Source: JBKHAJ01 sp964641125 (GTDB lineage Bacteria > Spirochaetota > Spirochaetia > SPDA01 > CAZSGZ01). Taken from it: a DNA stretch of 64,000 nucleotides. The stretch covers positions 1 through 64,000 of the forward strand of contig CAZXMO010000004.1 of the NCBI GenBank assembly GCA_964641125.1, in the 5' to 3' direction. The position numbers and the translations under genes were made by a program. The notes under the pieces are model-generated. The model saw nothing but the letters and a program-made list of their open reading frames with translations, did not search any database and was not told the origin of the DNA. Each line of letters begins with the position of its first letter. Position 1 is the stretch's first letter. This document shows positions 50,639 through 59,963 of the stretch, piece by piece.

Positions 50639-51058
50639 ATGTTTCTGAATAACAGCTTCGGCAAGACCGTGGATGTCCTCCACCGCACAATGGACGTCTC
50701 TCTGCTTCGGAGGGACATCATCGCCGACAACATTGCCAACGCGGACACCCCGAATTTCAAGCGGACTACCTTGAACTTCGAGGCCTCCCTGAAGAGGGCC
50801 CTCGAAAGCGAGGACTACGAGGTAATTCCTAAGGCAAAATTGACCCATGAGAAACACATTCCCTTTCATCGGCCCATCGACTATCGAACGGTACAGCCGC
50901 GGAGGGTCCTTGATTATCTGTCCACCTCGGACAACAACGGGAACAATGTGGATATCGAGCAGGAGATGATGGACGCCCTGCATAACCAGCTGGGTTACGA
51001 TTTGATGACCCGGGCGGTGACGGGCGAGTTTACCCGGGTGAACCTGGTGTTGAGGTAA
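50639..51058 (+). CDS. flgB: Flagellar basal-body rod protein FlgB
   Basis: A 139-residue rod protein. The N-terminus (TVDVLHRTMDVSLLRRDIIA, DNIANADTPNFKR) carries the rod/hook motif with ANADTPNFKR; the C-terminus NVDIEQEMMDALHNQLGYDL forms the partner helix. FlgB makes the proximal rod with FlgC, FlgF and FliE. It opens the flagellar operon, which continues with flgC ten bases later. Confidence 0.94.
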   Translation: MFLNNSFGKTVDVLHRTMDVSLLRRDIIADNIANADTPNFKRTTLNFEASLKRALESEDYEVIPKAKLTHEKHIPFHRPIDYRTVQPRRVLDYLSTSDNNGNNVDIEQEMMDALHNQLGYDLMTRAVTGEFTRVNLVLR

Positions 51059-51068
51059 GGAGTAGAGT

Positions 51069-51527
51069 ATGGGATTGTACAGCAGCATTAATACGGCCTC
51101 TTCGGGGCTTACCGCGCAGCGGACACGCCTCGATGTTATCTCTAACAACATCGCCAACGCCAATACCACCCGAACCGCCGAGGGAGGGGCCTTCCGGAGG
51201 AGCAGGGCTATATTCAGACCCCGGGTCTCTCAGCCCTATTGGCGCAGTCCCTTTCTGCCGGAGTATCTGGATAACGGAATCGGGCGAGGGGTCAGGGTCG
51301 CCGAGGTCGAGAAGGACTACGACTCCGACTTGAGGCTGGTCTACGATCCGACTCATCCCGACGCCATCAAGACGGGGCCTCGGCAGGGATACGTGGAGTT
51401 TCCCAACGTCAATATTGTCGAGGAGATGGTGGATATGATTTCCGCCACCCGTTCCTACGAGGCGAATGTGGCGGTGGTAAACGGTTCGAAATCGATGTTT
51501 ATGCGGGCCCTGGATATCGCCCGTTAG
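51069..51527 (+). CDS. flgC: Flagellar basal-body rod protein FlgC
   Basis: A 152-residue rod protein. The N-terminal motif is SSINTASSGLTAQRTRLDVI followed by SNNIANANTTRTAEGG, and the C-terminal helix VEEMVDMISATRSYEANVAV is diagnostic of FlgC. It forms part of the rod in the periplasm. Confidence 0.95.
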   Translation: MGLYSSINTASSGLTAQRTRLDVISNNIANANTTRTAEGGAFRRSRAIFRPRVSQPYWRSPFLPEYLDNGIGRGVRVAEVEKDYDSDLRLVYDPTHPDAIKTGPRQGYVEFPNVNIVEEMVDMISATRSYEANVAVVNGSKSMFMRALDIAR

Positions 51528-51543
51528 ATAGAGGGAGGGGAGA

Positions 51544-51876
51544 ATGAACTATTTGAATGTAGATCAGGTACGAGGTGATCTGATAGAAATGCAGCGGACC
51601 CATCCGCGGCATCTGAACGCGGGGGGTGACATCCCGATGGACCGGGAAAAACCGGGCACGGGGTTCGGACAGGTGCTGACCCAAGCGATAAGCGGGGTCA
51701 ACGATTTGCAGCAGAACACGAGCGAGCTCGCCGAACGGATGATCGTCGACCCCGACAGTGTCGATGTCCACGATGTGAGCATCGCCATAGCGAAGGCGAA
51801 CACCTCGCTGCAGATGGCAAAGACCATCGTCGACAGCGCCCTGAGGGCGTATCGGGACATTATAAGCATACGGTAA
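51544..51876 (+). CDS. fliE: Flagellar hook-basal body complex protein FliE
   Basis: A 110-residue protein. The C-terminal half matches FliE (FGQVLTQAISGVNDLQQNTS, VDVHDVSIAIAKANTSLQMA, IVDSALRAYRDIISIR). It joins the MS ring to the rod. Its place between flgC and fliF is invariant in this operon type. Confidence 0.93.
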   Translation: MNYLNVDQVRGDLIEMQRTHPRHLNAGGDIPMDREKPGTGFGQVLTQAISGVNDLQQNTSELAERMIVDPDSVDVHDVSIAIAKANTSLQMAKTIVDSALRAYRDIISIR

Positions 51877-51899
51877 ACGCATAAAAACTGGGAGGGGAC

Positions 51900-53609
51900 A
51901 TGAACGAATGGCTTAAAAAGATGCTCGAGCGGATCAAGACAGTCTGGGGCAAATGGTCCGCGCTGCAGAAGGTAATATTTTTCGGGATTTTAGGGGGGGC
52001 GATACTGGGACTGGTTCTTCTTGTCGCCTTTAGCGCTTCTCCGAGCATGGTTCCCCTTATCACTACATCGATCACCGATGAGAATCTCTTGAATAAAATT
52101 TCCATGCGTCTCGACGAAGAAAATGTGAATCATACCGTCACCGCCGACGGGAGGATCCTAGTCGATGACAAGCGAACCGCGCAGAGAATGATCGCGGTGT
52201 TGGCCCGGGAGGATTTGATTCCGCCGGAGGCCTCTCCCTGGGACATCTTCAAGATGGACCGGTGGACACTCACCGACTTCGAACGTAACGTGAACCTGCG
52301 CCGGGCTATTACTCAGAGTGTGGAGCAGCACATCGAAGCTCTCCAGGACGTGGACGACGCGGAAATCACCTTGGTGCTTCCCGAGGACGAGCTCTTTATC
52401 GAGGACCAGAACCCGGTCACCGCGTCGATCATCATCACTCCTACTCCCGGTTCGGACATCACAACCAATCGAAAGAAGATCGAGGGAATAGTCAATCTCA
52501 TTCGGCATGCCGTAGAGGGGCTTGCCGAGAATAACATCGTCGTTACCGATTATACCGGAAGAATCCTGAATGATTTCGCGGGGCTCGAGGACTTAGACCG
52601 CTTAGAGCTCGCTAAGCGGGAAATGCAGACCAAGCTCCGCCTCGAGCAGGTGTACAAGCACGAGATCTTGAGGGAGCTCAAAGGCATTTACGGTTCGGAC
52701 CGGGTCAAGGTGATCAACGTGGACATCAGCCTGGATATGGGAAAGAAGAAAGTGGAGACCGAGGAGCACTTCCCCATTACCATGGTCGAGGACAATCCCC
52801 GGACCCCCTTCAGTGAGCGGGAGGTTATTCCGTCGATTACCATCTCCGAACAGACCGTGGACGAAGAATTCAAGGGGACCGGATTCAATCCCGAGGGCCC
52901 CCCGGGGCAGGAGGGGCAGACCCCGCCGGCCTATAAGGAGCTCGAAGGCTTGGTAGGAGAGTACTCCAATGAACGGAATACTCGTAACGAGGTGGTCAAT
53001 ACCCGTAACAGTTACGAGGAGAAGAGCCCCTGGGCGATCGAACGGGTGAGCGTGGCGGTAGCTATTGATGGAACGTGGAATCGGGTGTACGATGAAGAAG
53101 GTACCCTAGTCGTGGATCCCGACGGAAGTATCCAGAGGGAATATACCCCTGTGAGCGAAGAATCCCTGGATAAAGCCGAAACCCTCGTCGAACACGCGGT
53201 GGGATACAATCAGACTCGCGGCGACAGTGTTACCGTGCAGCATATCCAATTCGACCGGACAAAACAGTTCCTCGAAGAGGACGAGGCCTACCGGCAGCAG
53301 CAGCGGTTTCGGCAGATGCTCCTCTTCGGCGCCGTCGGTATCGCCGTTATCATCATTGCCTTTCTCGTATTCCGGTTTATATCGAGAGAAATCGAACGCC
53401 GCAGGAAACTCAGGGAAGAGGAGCTCGCCCGGCAGCATCAGGCTATGCGGGAGGCGGCACTCCGGAGCGCCGAAGAAGAGGGGGTCGAGGTCGAGATGTC
53501 CGTGGAAGAACGGGCTCGGCTGGAGATGCAGGAAAACGCAATCAACATGGCCAGGGAACATCCGGAGGATGTGGCCCAGCTCATCCGGACCTGGCTGATG
53601 GAGGAATGA
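51900..53609 (+). CDS. fliF: Flagellar MS-ring protein FliF
   Basis: A 569-residue membrane protein with two membrane helices, at about 23-47 (KVIFFGILGGAILGLVLLVA) and about 475-497 (MLLFGAVGIAVIIIAFLVFR). Between them lie the ring-building domains (TADGRILVDDKRTAQRMIAV, RRAITQSVEQHIEALQDVDD, ASIIITPTPGS). The cytosolic end carries the FliG-binding tail RLEMQENAINMAREHPEDVA followed by QLIRTWLMEE. It makes the base of the motor in the inner membrane. Confidence 0.96.
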   Translation: MNEWLKKMLERIKTVWGKWSALQKVIFFGILGGAILGLVLLVAFSASPSMVPLITTSITDENLLNKISMRLDEENVNHTVTADGRILVDDKRTAQRMIAVLAREDLIPPEASPWDIFKMDRWTLTDFERNVNLRRAITQSVEQHIEALQDVDDAEITLVLPEDELFIEDQNPVTASIIITPTPGSDITTNRKKIEGIVNLIRHAVEGLAENNIVVTDYTGRILNDFAGLEDLDRLELAKREMQTKLRLEQVYKHEILRELKGIYGSDRVKVINVDISLDMGKKKVETEEHFPITMVEDNPRTPFSEREVIPSITISEQTVDEEFKGTGFNPEGPPGQEGQTPPAYKELEGLVGEYSNERNTRNEVVNTRNSYEEKSPWAIERVSVAVAIDGTWNRVYDEEGTLVVDPDGSIQREYTPVSEESLDKAETLVEHAVGYNQTRGDSVTVQHIQFDRTKQFLEEDEAYRQQQRFRQMLLFGAVGIAVIIIAFLVFRFISREIERRRKLREEELARQHQAMREAALRSAEEEGVEVEMSVEERARLEMQENAINMAREHPEDVAQLIRTWLMEE

Positions 53610-53610
53610 T

Positions 53611-54678
53611 ATGGCAAAAAATACAGCAGCCGATGCCGGCGCCGCTCAAACCACCGGAGGAAAGAAGGGCGGCGTAAAGAAACAGCTTACCGGTAGACAG
53701 AAGGCCGCTATCTTTTTAGTGACCCTCGGCTCGGAGATCTCTTCGGAGATTTTCAAGCATTTGAGGGAGGATGAAATAGAAACCCTGACCTTCGAGATCG
53801 CTCGACTCGACAGCATCGATTCGGAGGAACGGGACATGGTGCTGATGGAGTTCCAGGAGCTGATGATGGCCCAGGACTTTATCACCACCGGCGGTATCGA
53901 CTATGCCCGGGAGCTCTTGGAGAAATCCTTGGGCTCTCAGAAGGCGGTGGATATTATCAACAGGCTTACCAGCTCGCTGCAGGTACGCCCCTTCGATTTT
54001 ATCCGGAGGACCGATCCGACGCATCTCTTGAACTTCATTCAGCAGGAACACCCGCAGACGATCGCCCTCATCTTGGCTTACCTCGAACCGAACAAAGCCT
54101 CGATTATCCTTTCGAGCCTTCCCCACGAGGTGCAGTCCGATGTGGCCAAACGGATCGCCACTATGGACCGGACCTCACCGGAAGTACTCCGAGAGGTAGA
54201 GAGGGTCCTCGAAAAGAAACTCTCAACCCTGTCGTCGGAGGACTATACCGCCGCGGGAGGAGTCGAGAGCATCGTGGATATACTTAATCTGGTCGACCGG
54301 TCTACCGAGAAGGGGATCATCGAATCCCTCGAAGAGGAGGACCCGGAGCTCGCCGAGGACATCAAGAAGCGGATGTTCGTCTTCGAGGACATCGTTCTCT
54401 TAGACGACCGTGCCATTCAGAAGGTCCTCCGGGAGGTCGACACCAACGAGCTCGCCAAGGCGCTCAAGGCGGTGGATTCGGAGGTACAGGACAAGATCTA
54501 CCGGAACATGTCAAAGCGCGCGGCTTCCCTCTTGAAGGAAGATATGGAGTACATGGGACCGGTCAGACTCAAGGACGTGGAAGAATCCCAGCAGAAGATC
54601 GTGAGTATTATAAGAAAACTCGAAGAACAGGGCGAAATCGTCGTCGCCAGATCAGGCGAGGACGAAATGGTCGTGTAG
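53611..54678 (+). CDS. fliG: Flagellar motor switch protein FliG
   Basis: A 355-residue protein with the three FliG domains. The N-terminal domain contains TGRQKAAIFLVTLGSEISSE, the middle the EHPQTIALILAYLEPNKASI motif, and the C-terminal torque domain the charged helix RAIQKVLREVDTNELAKALK. Position after fliF identifies it as the motor FliG (FliG2 in species that have two). It couples the stator MotA to the rotor. Confidence 0.95.
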   Translation: MAKNTAADAGAAQTTGGKKGGVKKQLTGRQKAAIFLVTLGSEISSEIFKHLREDEIETLTFEIARLDSIDSEERDMVLMEFQELMMAQDFITTGGIDYARELLEKSLGSQKAVDIINRLTSSLQVRPFDFIRRTDPTHLLNFIQQEHPQTIALILAYLEPNKASIILSSLPHEVQSDVAKRIATMDRTSPEVLREVERVLEKKLSTLSSEDYTAAGGVESIVDILNLVDRSTEKGIIESLEEEDPELAEDIKKRMFVFEDIVLLDDRAIQKVLREVDTNELAKALKAVDSEVQDKIYRNMSKRAASLLKEDMEYMGPVRLKDVEESQQKIVSIIRKLEEQGEIVVARSGEDEMVV

Positions 54679-54687
54679 GGGGAGGAG

Positions 54688-55593
54688 ATGGCGAAAAATG
54701 TATTCCGGGCAATAGAGGTGGTCAACCTGCCGGAGCGGGTCATTATCGAACAGCCCGAGGAGGCGGAAGAGGCCGAAGAGCTCGAACCGCAGCTCGAGGA
54801 GTACACAGGTCCCACCGCCGACGACCTTCGCCGGGAGGCGGAGCAGTTCAAGGCCCAGTGGGAAGAAGAGAAAAAACGGATGATCGAGCAGGCCAAACAA
54901 GAGGCCGAAGGGATCGTGAAGGACGCCGAGCAAAAGGCCTTCGAGGAATTCGAGAAGAAGAGCAACGAAGCGCAGAAGATAAAACAGGATGCCGAGGACG
55001 AGGCCCGTACCAAGGTCCAGGAGGCCGAACAGCGGAGCTCCCGCTTGATAAGCGACGCCGAGGGACGTGTCGGGAGTATCGAGGAGGAGGCCCGGAAGGA
55101 GGGCTTTTCCCAGGGGCGAGAAGAGGGATATACCGACGGAAAAGCGGAGGTGGAGCGCCTCGTGGATCAGCTCCACAAGGTGATAAGCTCGGCCGTCGAA
55201 AAACGTAACGAGATCATCGACGAGTCGGAGACTCAGCTCATCAACCTCGTCCTTCAGATATCTCAGAAGGTTATCAAGGTAATCAGTGAGAATCAGAAGA
55301 ACGTCGTGGTGAACAACGTTATCCAGTCCCTGCGCAAACTCAAAACCAGGGGAGACGTGGTCATCAGGGTCAACCTCGACGACGTCCAGCTCACCTCCGA
55401 TCATATCAAGGATTTCATGCGGATGGTGGAGAACGTCAAATCCATAACCGTTGTCGAGGACTCTTCGGTGGACAAGGGGGGCTGTATCTTAGAGACCGAT
55501 TTCGGCGAGATCGACGCACGGATCTCCTCGCAGCTGAAGGAGATCCAGGACAAGATCATCGATATGACCCCGATCAAGATAAAACAGGAGTAA
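54688..55593 (+). CDS. fliH: Flagellar assembly protein FliH
   Basis: A 301-residue protein. A long acidic coiled coil with many Ala/Glu/Gln (about 48-150) precedes the FliH/HrpE C-terminal domain (VINLVLQI-like INLVLQISQKVIKVISENQK, VRINLDDVQ-like VIRVNLDDVQLTSDHIKDFM). A GREEGYTDG-like glycine-repeat lies at its start (KEGFSQGREEGYTDGKAEVE). It controls the FliI ATPase. It is longer than the enteric FliH, as in other spirochaetes. Confidence 0.9.
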   Translation: MAKNVFRAIEVVNLPERVIIEQPEEAEEAEELEPQLEEYTGPTADDLRREAEQFKAQWEEEKKRMIEQAKQEAEGIVKDAEQKAFEEFEKKSNEAQKIKQDAEDEARTKVQEAEQRSSRLISDAEGRVGSIEEEARKEGFSQGREEGYTDGKAEVERLVDQLHKVISSAVEKRNEIIDESETQLINLVLQISQKVIKVISENQKNVVVNNVIQSLRKLKTRGDVVIRVNLDDVQLTSDHIKDFMRMVENVKSITVVEDSSVDKGGCILETDFGEIDARISSQLKEIQDKIIDMTPIKIKQE

Positions 55594-55597
55594 CCCC

Positions 55598-56941
55598 ATG
55601 GTGGAGCTTTTCAAGAAGTACAAGAAGGTGGTCGATAGGACCGAGCCGATCAAGTACACCGGGACGGTCACCAAGGTCCAGGGACTCCTTATCGAGAGTC
55701 ACGGACCTCAGGTCGTGGTTGGGGAGCTCTGCCAGATAATCGCCCCCAAGGGGCAGGGAACGGTGTGGGCCGAGGTGGTAGGGCTTAAACACAAGACCGT
55801 TCAGCTCATGGCCTACGACAACATGGAGGGGATCGAGGTCGGGTGCACCGTCATCGCTTCCGGCGAGTTTCTCCAAGTCCCCGTAACCGACAAGCTCTTA
55901 GGCAGAGTCATCGGGAGTATGGGACGTCCCTTAGACGAAAAGGGGAGCGCCGGGGCAAGCGATTGGTACAGCGTCTTCAACAACCCTCCGGATGTCTTGA
56001 ACCGTAAGCGGATCGAGACCCAGATGACCACCGGGGTGAGGTCCATCGACGGACTCCTTTCGGTGGGGCAGGGACAGCGAATCGGAATCTTTTCGGGAAG
56101 CGGGGTAGGCAAATCCACTCTCCTAGGAATGATAGCCCGAAACACCAAGGCGGACATAAACGTAATAGCTCTTATCGGCGAGCGGGGCCGGGAGGTCAGG
56201 GATTTCATCGAGAACGACTTAGGCAAAGAAGGGCTTAAGCGCTCGGTGGTAGTGGTGAGCTCGTCCAACACCCCGCCGCTGTCCCGCCTGAGGGGCGCGT
56301 ACGTGGCCACCGCCGTGGCGGAGTATTTCAGGGACCGGGGAAACAACGTTATGCTGTTGTTCGACAGCGTAACCCGGTTCGCCCGGGCCCAGCGGGAGAT
56401 AGGACTCTCCATCGGTGAGCCCCCCGCCACCCGGGGGTACACACCTTCGGTCTTTTCCACCCTGCCCAAGCTCCTGGAAAGGTGCGGGACCTCCGACAAG
56501 GGGACTATTACCGGATTCTACACCATTCTGGTCGATGCCGACGATATGGATGAGCCCATTTCCGACGCGGTCAGGGGGATCCTGGACGGACACATCGTCC
56601 TGTCCCGGGATTTGGCGGAGCGGTATCATTACCCGGCGGTGGATGTCTTGAAGAGCATTTCCAGGCTCGCCCTCAAGGTAACCGGTCCCAAGACTAAGGA
56701 GGCCGCCGCTTATATCCGGAGAATGATGGCGGTCTATTCCGAGGCGGAGGACTTGATCAACGTAGGAGCTTACGCCAAGGGCAGCAATCCCGAAATCGAC
56801 GAGGCCATGGAGAAGATGCCCGAAATACGGGACTTTCTCGTCCAGAATATCGACGAAAGGTCCGATCTACGGAGCACCTTCGATTGGGCGGGGAGGATTG
56901 CCGGGGTCGAGATCCCCGATGAGGAGCTGGGGTCGTTATGA
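55598..56941 (+). CDS. fliI: Flagellum-specific ATP synthase FliI
   Basis: A 447-residue F1-beta-like ATPase. Walker A is FSGSGVGKSTLLGMIA, Walker B is NVMLLFDSVTRFARAQREIG, and the family signature PSVFSTLPKLLERCG is present. It energises the flagellar type III export apparatus. Its stop overlaps fliJ by four bases. Confidence 0.97.
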   Translation: MVELFKKYKKVVDRTEPIKYTGTVTKVQGLLIESHGPQVVVGELCQIIAPKGQGTVWAEVVGLKHKTVQLMAYDNMEGIEVGCTVIASGEFLQVPVTDKLLGRVIGSMGRPLDEKGSAGASDWYSVFNNPPDVLNRKRIETQMTTGVRSIDGLLSVGQGQRIGIFSGSGVGKSTLLGMIARNTKADINVIALIGERGREVRDFIENDLGKEGLKRSVVVVSSSNTPPLSRLRGAYVATAVAEYFRDRGNNVMLLFDSVTRFARAQREIGLSIGEPPATRGYTPSVFSTLPKLLERCGTSDKGTITGFYTILVDADDMDEPISDAVRGILDGHIVLSRDLAERYHYPAVDVLKSISRLALKVTGPKTKEAAAYIRRMMAVYSEAEDLINVGAYAKGSNPEIDEAMEKMPEIRDFLVQNIDERSDLRSTFDWAGRIAGVEIPDEELGSL

Positions 56942-57390
56942 GGAGGTTCCACTTCAGGCTCAACCGTCTCTTGCGAATCAAGGCCCACACCGAGCAGGAG
57001 TGGGAAATCAAGCTCGGAAAGGCCACCTCGGAGTGTCTGAGCATCGAACGGCGGATCGATGACGCCTTGAAGGGGATGGCTTCCACGTTCCATCAGATCC
57101 ATACACCGGAGCGTCACCTTGATATGAATTTCATAACCTCCGCTCAGAGGTATATGGACCGTCTCTCGGGCAGGGTAGATGAGCTCGAGGACGAGCTGGT
57201 GGTCAAGGAAGCCGAGCGGCGGGAGGTCCAGGAAGGATATCTCGAAGCCTCCAAGGAGCGAAAGGTGCTGGACAAACTCAAAGAGAGGCGGGGCCGGGAG
57301 TTTTACAAAGCGGAGCGGGACGAGGAAACGAAAGAGCTCGACGACATCAACACCGGCAGCTACATCCGAAACCGCCTGGAAGAAGCATAG
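56938..57390 (+). CDS. fliJ: Flagellar export chaperone FliJ
   Basis: A 150-residue, almost wholly helical, highly charged protein (RRFHFRLNRLLRIKAHTEQE, then repeated Glu/Lys/Arg heptads). The F-x-x-x-L-x-x-L-L-x-I start and the position behind fliI mark it as FliJ, the central stalk of the export ATPase. Sequence alone gives only moderate support. Confidence 0.85.
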   Translation: MRRFHFRLNRLLRIKAHTEQEWEIKLGKATSECLSIERRIDDALKGMASTFHQIHTPERHLDMNFITSAQRYMDRLSGRVDELEDELVVKEAERREVQEGYLEASKERKVLDKLKERRGREFYKAERDEETKELDDINTGSYIRNRLEEA

Positions 57391-57411
57391 AAGGAAGGAA
57401 AGGAGCGTACC

Positions 57412-58038
57412 ATGAGGGGAACCGTTCGGACAGGACCGAGAATTCTCTTACTCATACTATTGATCATCGTACTCGTCTTCGGGGGACTTCTCTGGTTCGA
57501 TTATTTGGGATTCATGGACGTCAAGGATACCCTTTCTCCGGTGGTCTCCCTCATTACCCGGAGAAGACGAACACAGGTCGAAGAGCTCGAAAGGGGGGGA
57601 ATCCTGGAGGAGCAGCGGATGGCTAAGCAGTGGGAGGCCTTGGATCTGCGCGCGGAGGAGCTCGACCGGAGGGAAGAAACCGTTTCCCTGCGGGAGGCTG
57701 AGCTCGAGGAAATGATAGAAACAGTCCGGGAGCGGGAGAAATCGCTCGAGGAGAGGGAAAAATCGTTTAATACCCGGGTCAATCTTTACGAAAATAAAAG
57801 AGCGAACCTTGAGCAGAACGCGCAGTACTTGAACGGGATGCCTCCCGCCGATGCGGTGAGCATACTTATAAACATGGAGGACCAGGTCGTCATAGACCAC
57901 CTCCGAACGGCGGAGAGGTTGGCCCGGGAGGCCGGCGAGCAGTCGATAGTCTCGTACTGGCTATCCCTAATCGCCCGGCAAAACCCCGAGCGGGCCGCCG
58001 AGATTCAGCGAAAGATGGCAAGAAAGCCGTCGGGATAA
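57412..58038 (+). CDS. flbB: Flagellar collar-type protein FlbB
   Basis: A 208-residue protein with one N-terminal membrane helix (ILLLILLIIVLVFGGLLWFD), a long coiled coil (about 60-140, LDRREETVSLREAELEEMIE) and a C-terminal domain MPPADAVSILINMEDQVVID, similar to the MotE/MgtE-N group. In spirochaetes FlbB forms the base of the periplasmic collar around the motor. The gene stands between fliJ and fliK, where other bacteria have a MotE-like gene. Confidence 0.87.
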   Translation: MRGTVRTGPRILLLILLIIVLVFGGLLWFDYLGFMDVKDTLSPVVSLITRRRRTQVEELERGGILEEQRMAKQWEALDLRAEELDRREETVSLREAELEEMIETVREREKSLEEREKSFNTRVNLYENKRANLEQNAQYLNGMPPADAVSILINMEDQVVIDHLRTAERLAREAGEQSIVSYWLSLIARQNPERAAEIQRKMARKPSG

Positions 58039-58039
58039 T

Positions 58040-59491
58040 GTGGAGGAACTTTTGGACCTGCAAACGGCGTTATCGTCTACCCAGAGCCCCGATTTCAAGG
58101 GGTTGCCCTTCCCGGGCGCCCGGGATCTAGGGCGGGACAGTTTGAGCGGAGACGACCGATTCGGTGAATATCTCCGCAGGGCCCTCGGGAACGACGGTAC
58201 CGTTTCAACGGACTCTCCCAAACATAGAGAAGCACCTGAAACCGGCTATACGGAAGAACACACGACTCGATCCGAGGATACCCAGGCGAGCGAGGCGGAC
58301 GCGGAGACGGTGCAGCGGGGTTCGTCCCGGGAAGAAACACCTTCCGAAAAGGGTACCGACAAATCGGGGGAAAAGGAACCTCCCTCCGCTGATGCGAAGA
58401 CCCGGGGTTCCAATGAATCCGGAGATAAGAATCCTAAGCGGAGCGAAGAGGCATCCGAGGACACGAAGATAAAAAGCGGAAAAGCGGGCGGCTCGGAGAA
58501 GTCTCCGGTCCCGGAGGGGGCGGAGACTCGTAAGACCCGCGATGAATCGGCCGATGCGGCCGACGGGGATGAAGAGGCCGGAGATACCGGAGAGAACTCG
58601 GCCCGTCGTACCCTTGCACGGGAACCGGCCGCCCCTCCGAAGGAAATCGACGAGAAAGACCCTGAGGCTTCCGCCTTCATGGCCCGCGGAGACAGGAGTG
58701 AGACCGCACGGCATGCCGGGGCGGAGACGGTCCGGAAGTCCGACATAGCGGACACCGGACACGCCGCCGGCGGGGATGCGGGGAATAAGAACACCCGGGA
58801 CCACAAGGAGCCGTCTTTTACGGTCGTCGATTTGCGGACCCGGCGGGGCAGGGAAGGCGCCAAGCACCGCTCCGAGCGGACCGAGGGGAGTACCCACGAA
58901 TCTTCCCGGGCCGGAAAGGAAACCTTCAAAGGTTCCGTAGACAGAGCGGTTCTCGGAGAAGAACGGAGCGCCGATTCCGTACGGCTGGTGAGGCCCGAAG
59001 GGGAAAGCACCATCGGCCGGGAGTTTAGTGAAAAGTCCCAGCCCAGGCCCGGTCTTTCCCAGGACCAACAGGCGTTGTTCCGGAACATGCGGGAAAGCGG
59101 CAACGGCGAAATTGTAAAACGTACCGGAATAATCTTAAAGGACAATTCCAGCGGCGAAATAAGGATGGACTTGAAGCCCGAAAAGCTCGGAAAGGTCCGG
59201 GTACAGATCCATCTGAAGGACAACACTCTGTCGGGAAGAATAATCGTGGAATCCTCGGCGGTCCGCGAGGTGTTCGAGAGCAATATGGAGGCTCTTCACC
59301 GCGCCTTCAAAGAGAGCGGTTTCGAATCGGCCGAGCTCGACGTCCAGGTGGGCGGCGGTAGACAGCAGGAACATCAGGGCTCTCAAAAGCACCGGCCGCG
59401 GACTGCCGAGAATATCCGCACCCTGGAGGAGCACGTATACTTAGCTCGAGACGGCGGATATTCAGACGGTGTAATCGATTTAGTGGTCTGA
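58040..59491 (+). CDS. fliK: Flagellar hook-length control protein FliK
   Basis: A 483-residue protein starting with GTG 58040 right behind the flbB stop. Residues 60-340 are a polar, low-complexity stretch rich in Glu, Ser, Lys and Asp with no likely fold, the molecular ruler part. Residues about 365-440 (GEIRMDLKPEKLGKVRVQIH, LSGRIIVESSAVREVFESNM) are the conserved C-terminal substrate-switch domain. It sets hook length. The linker is poorly conserved in any family, so only the end carries the call. Confidence 0.9.
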   Translation: MEELLDLQTALSSTQSPDFKGLPFPGARDLGRDSLSGDDRFGEYLRRALGNDGTVSTDSPKHREAPETGYTEEHTTRSEDTQASEADAETVQRGSSREETPSEKGTDKSGEKEPPSADAKTRGSNESGDKNPKRSEEASEDTKIKSGKAGGSEKSPVPEGAETRKTRDESADAADGDEEAGDTGENSARRTLAREPAAPPKEIDEKDPEASAFMARGDRSETARHAGAETVRKSDIADTGHAAGGDAGNKNTRDHKEPSFTVVDLRTRRGREGAKHRSERTEGSTHESSRAGKETFKGSVDRAVLGEERSADSVRLVRPEGESTIGREFSEKSQPRPGLSQDQQALFRNMRESGNGEIVKRTGIILKDNSSGEIRMDLKPEKLGKVRVQIHLKDNTLSGRIIVESSAVREVFESNMEALHRAFKESGFESAELDVQVGGGRQQEHQGSQKHRPRTAENIRTLEEHVYLARDGGYSDGVIDLVV

Positions 59492-59513
59492 AACGGGAGG
59501 AAACGGAGGAATA

Positions 59514-59951
59514 ATGGATCTTTCTTTTATGATGTCGGGGCTAGAACAGCAAAAGCTCAATCTGCAGGTGGACAGCATCAACAAGGCGTTGAGCGGCACC
59601 CGAGAGGCCAACAATAATCTGGGTAAAGACGATTTTTTGAAGCTGCTGATAACCCAGCTTACCCATCAGGACCCTACCCAGCCCATGGAGGACCGGGAGT
59701 TTATCGCCCAGATGGCCCAGTTTTCTACCCTCGAGCAGATGACCAACATGAACGAGAGCTTTACGACACTGTCGAACATGCTCGCTTCGAATCAGGCGAT
59801 GGGGCTTCTCGGTAAGACCGTGGAGATTATCGACGGCGAAACGGTCATAACGGGGAAGGTCGAAGAGATAGCCGGAAGGGAATATCCCCAGGTCCTGGTG
59901 AACGGCACGTACTACGATTACGCGAACGTCGAAAAGATACGAGGAGAATAA
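59514..59951 (+). CDS. flgD: Flagellar hook assembly protein FlgD
   Basis: A 145-residue protein with the FlgD core LGKDDFLKLLITQLTHQDPT, then QPMEDREFIAQMAQFSTLEQ. It caps the growing hook. It is shorter than enteric FlgD because the C-terminal Ig-like and Tudor-like domains are reduced to a small beta part (LLGKTVEIIDGETVITGKVE), a form found in Gram-positive bacteria and spirochaetes. Confidence 0.93.
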   Translation: MDLSFMMSGLEQQKLNLQVDSINKALSGTREANNNLGKDDFLKLLITQLTHQDPTQPMEDREFIAQMAQFSTLEQMTNMNESFTTLSNMLASNQAMGLLGKTVEIIDGETVITGKVEEIAGREYPQVLVNGTYYDYANVEKIRGE

Positions 59952-59963
59952 GGAGGCGGCACT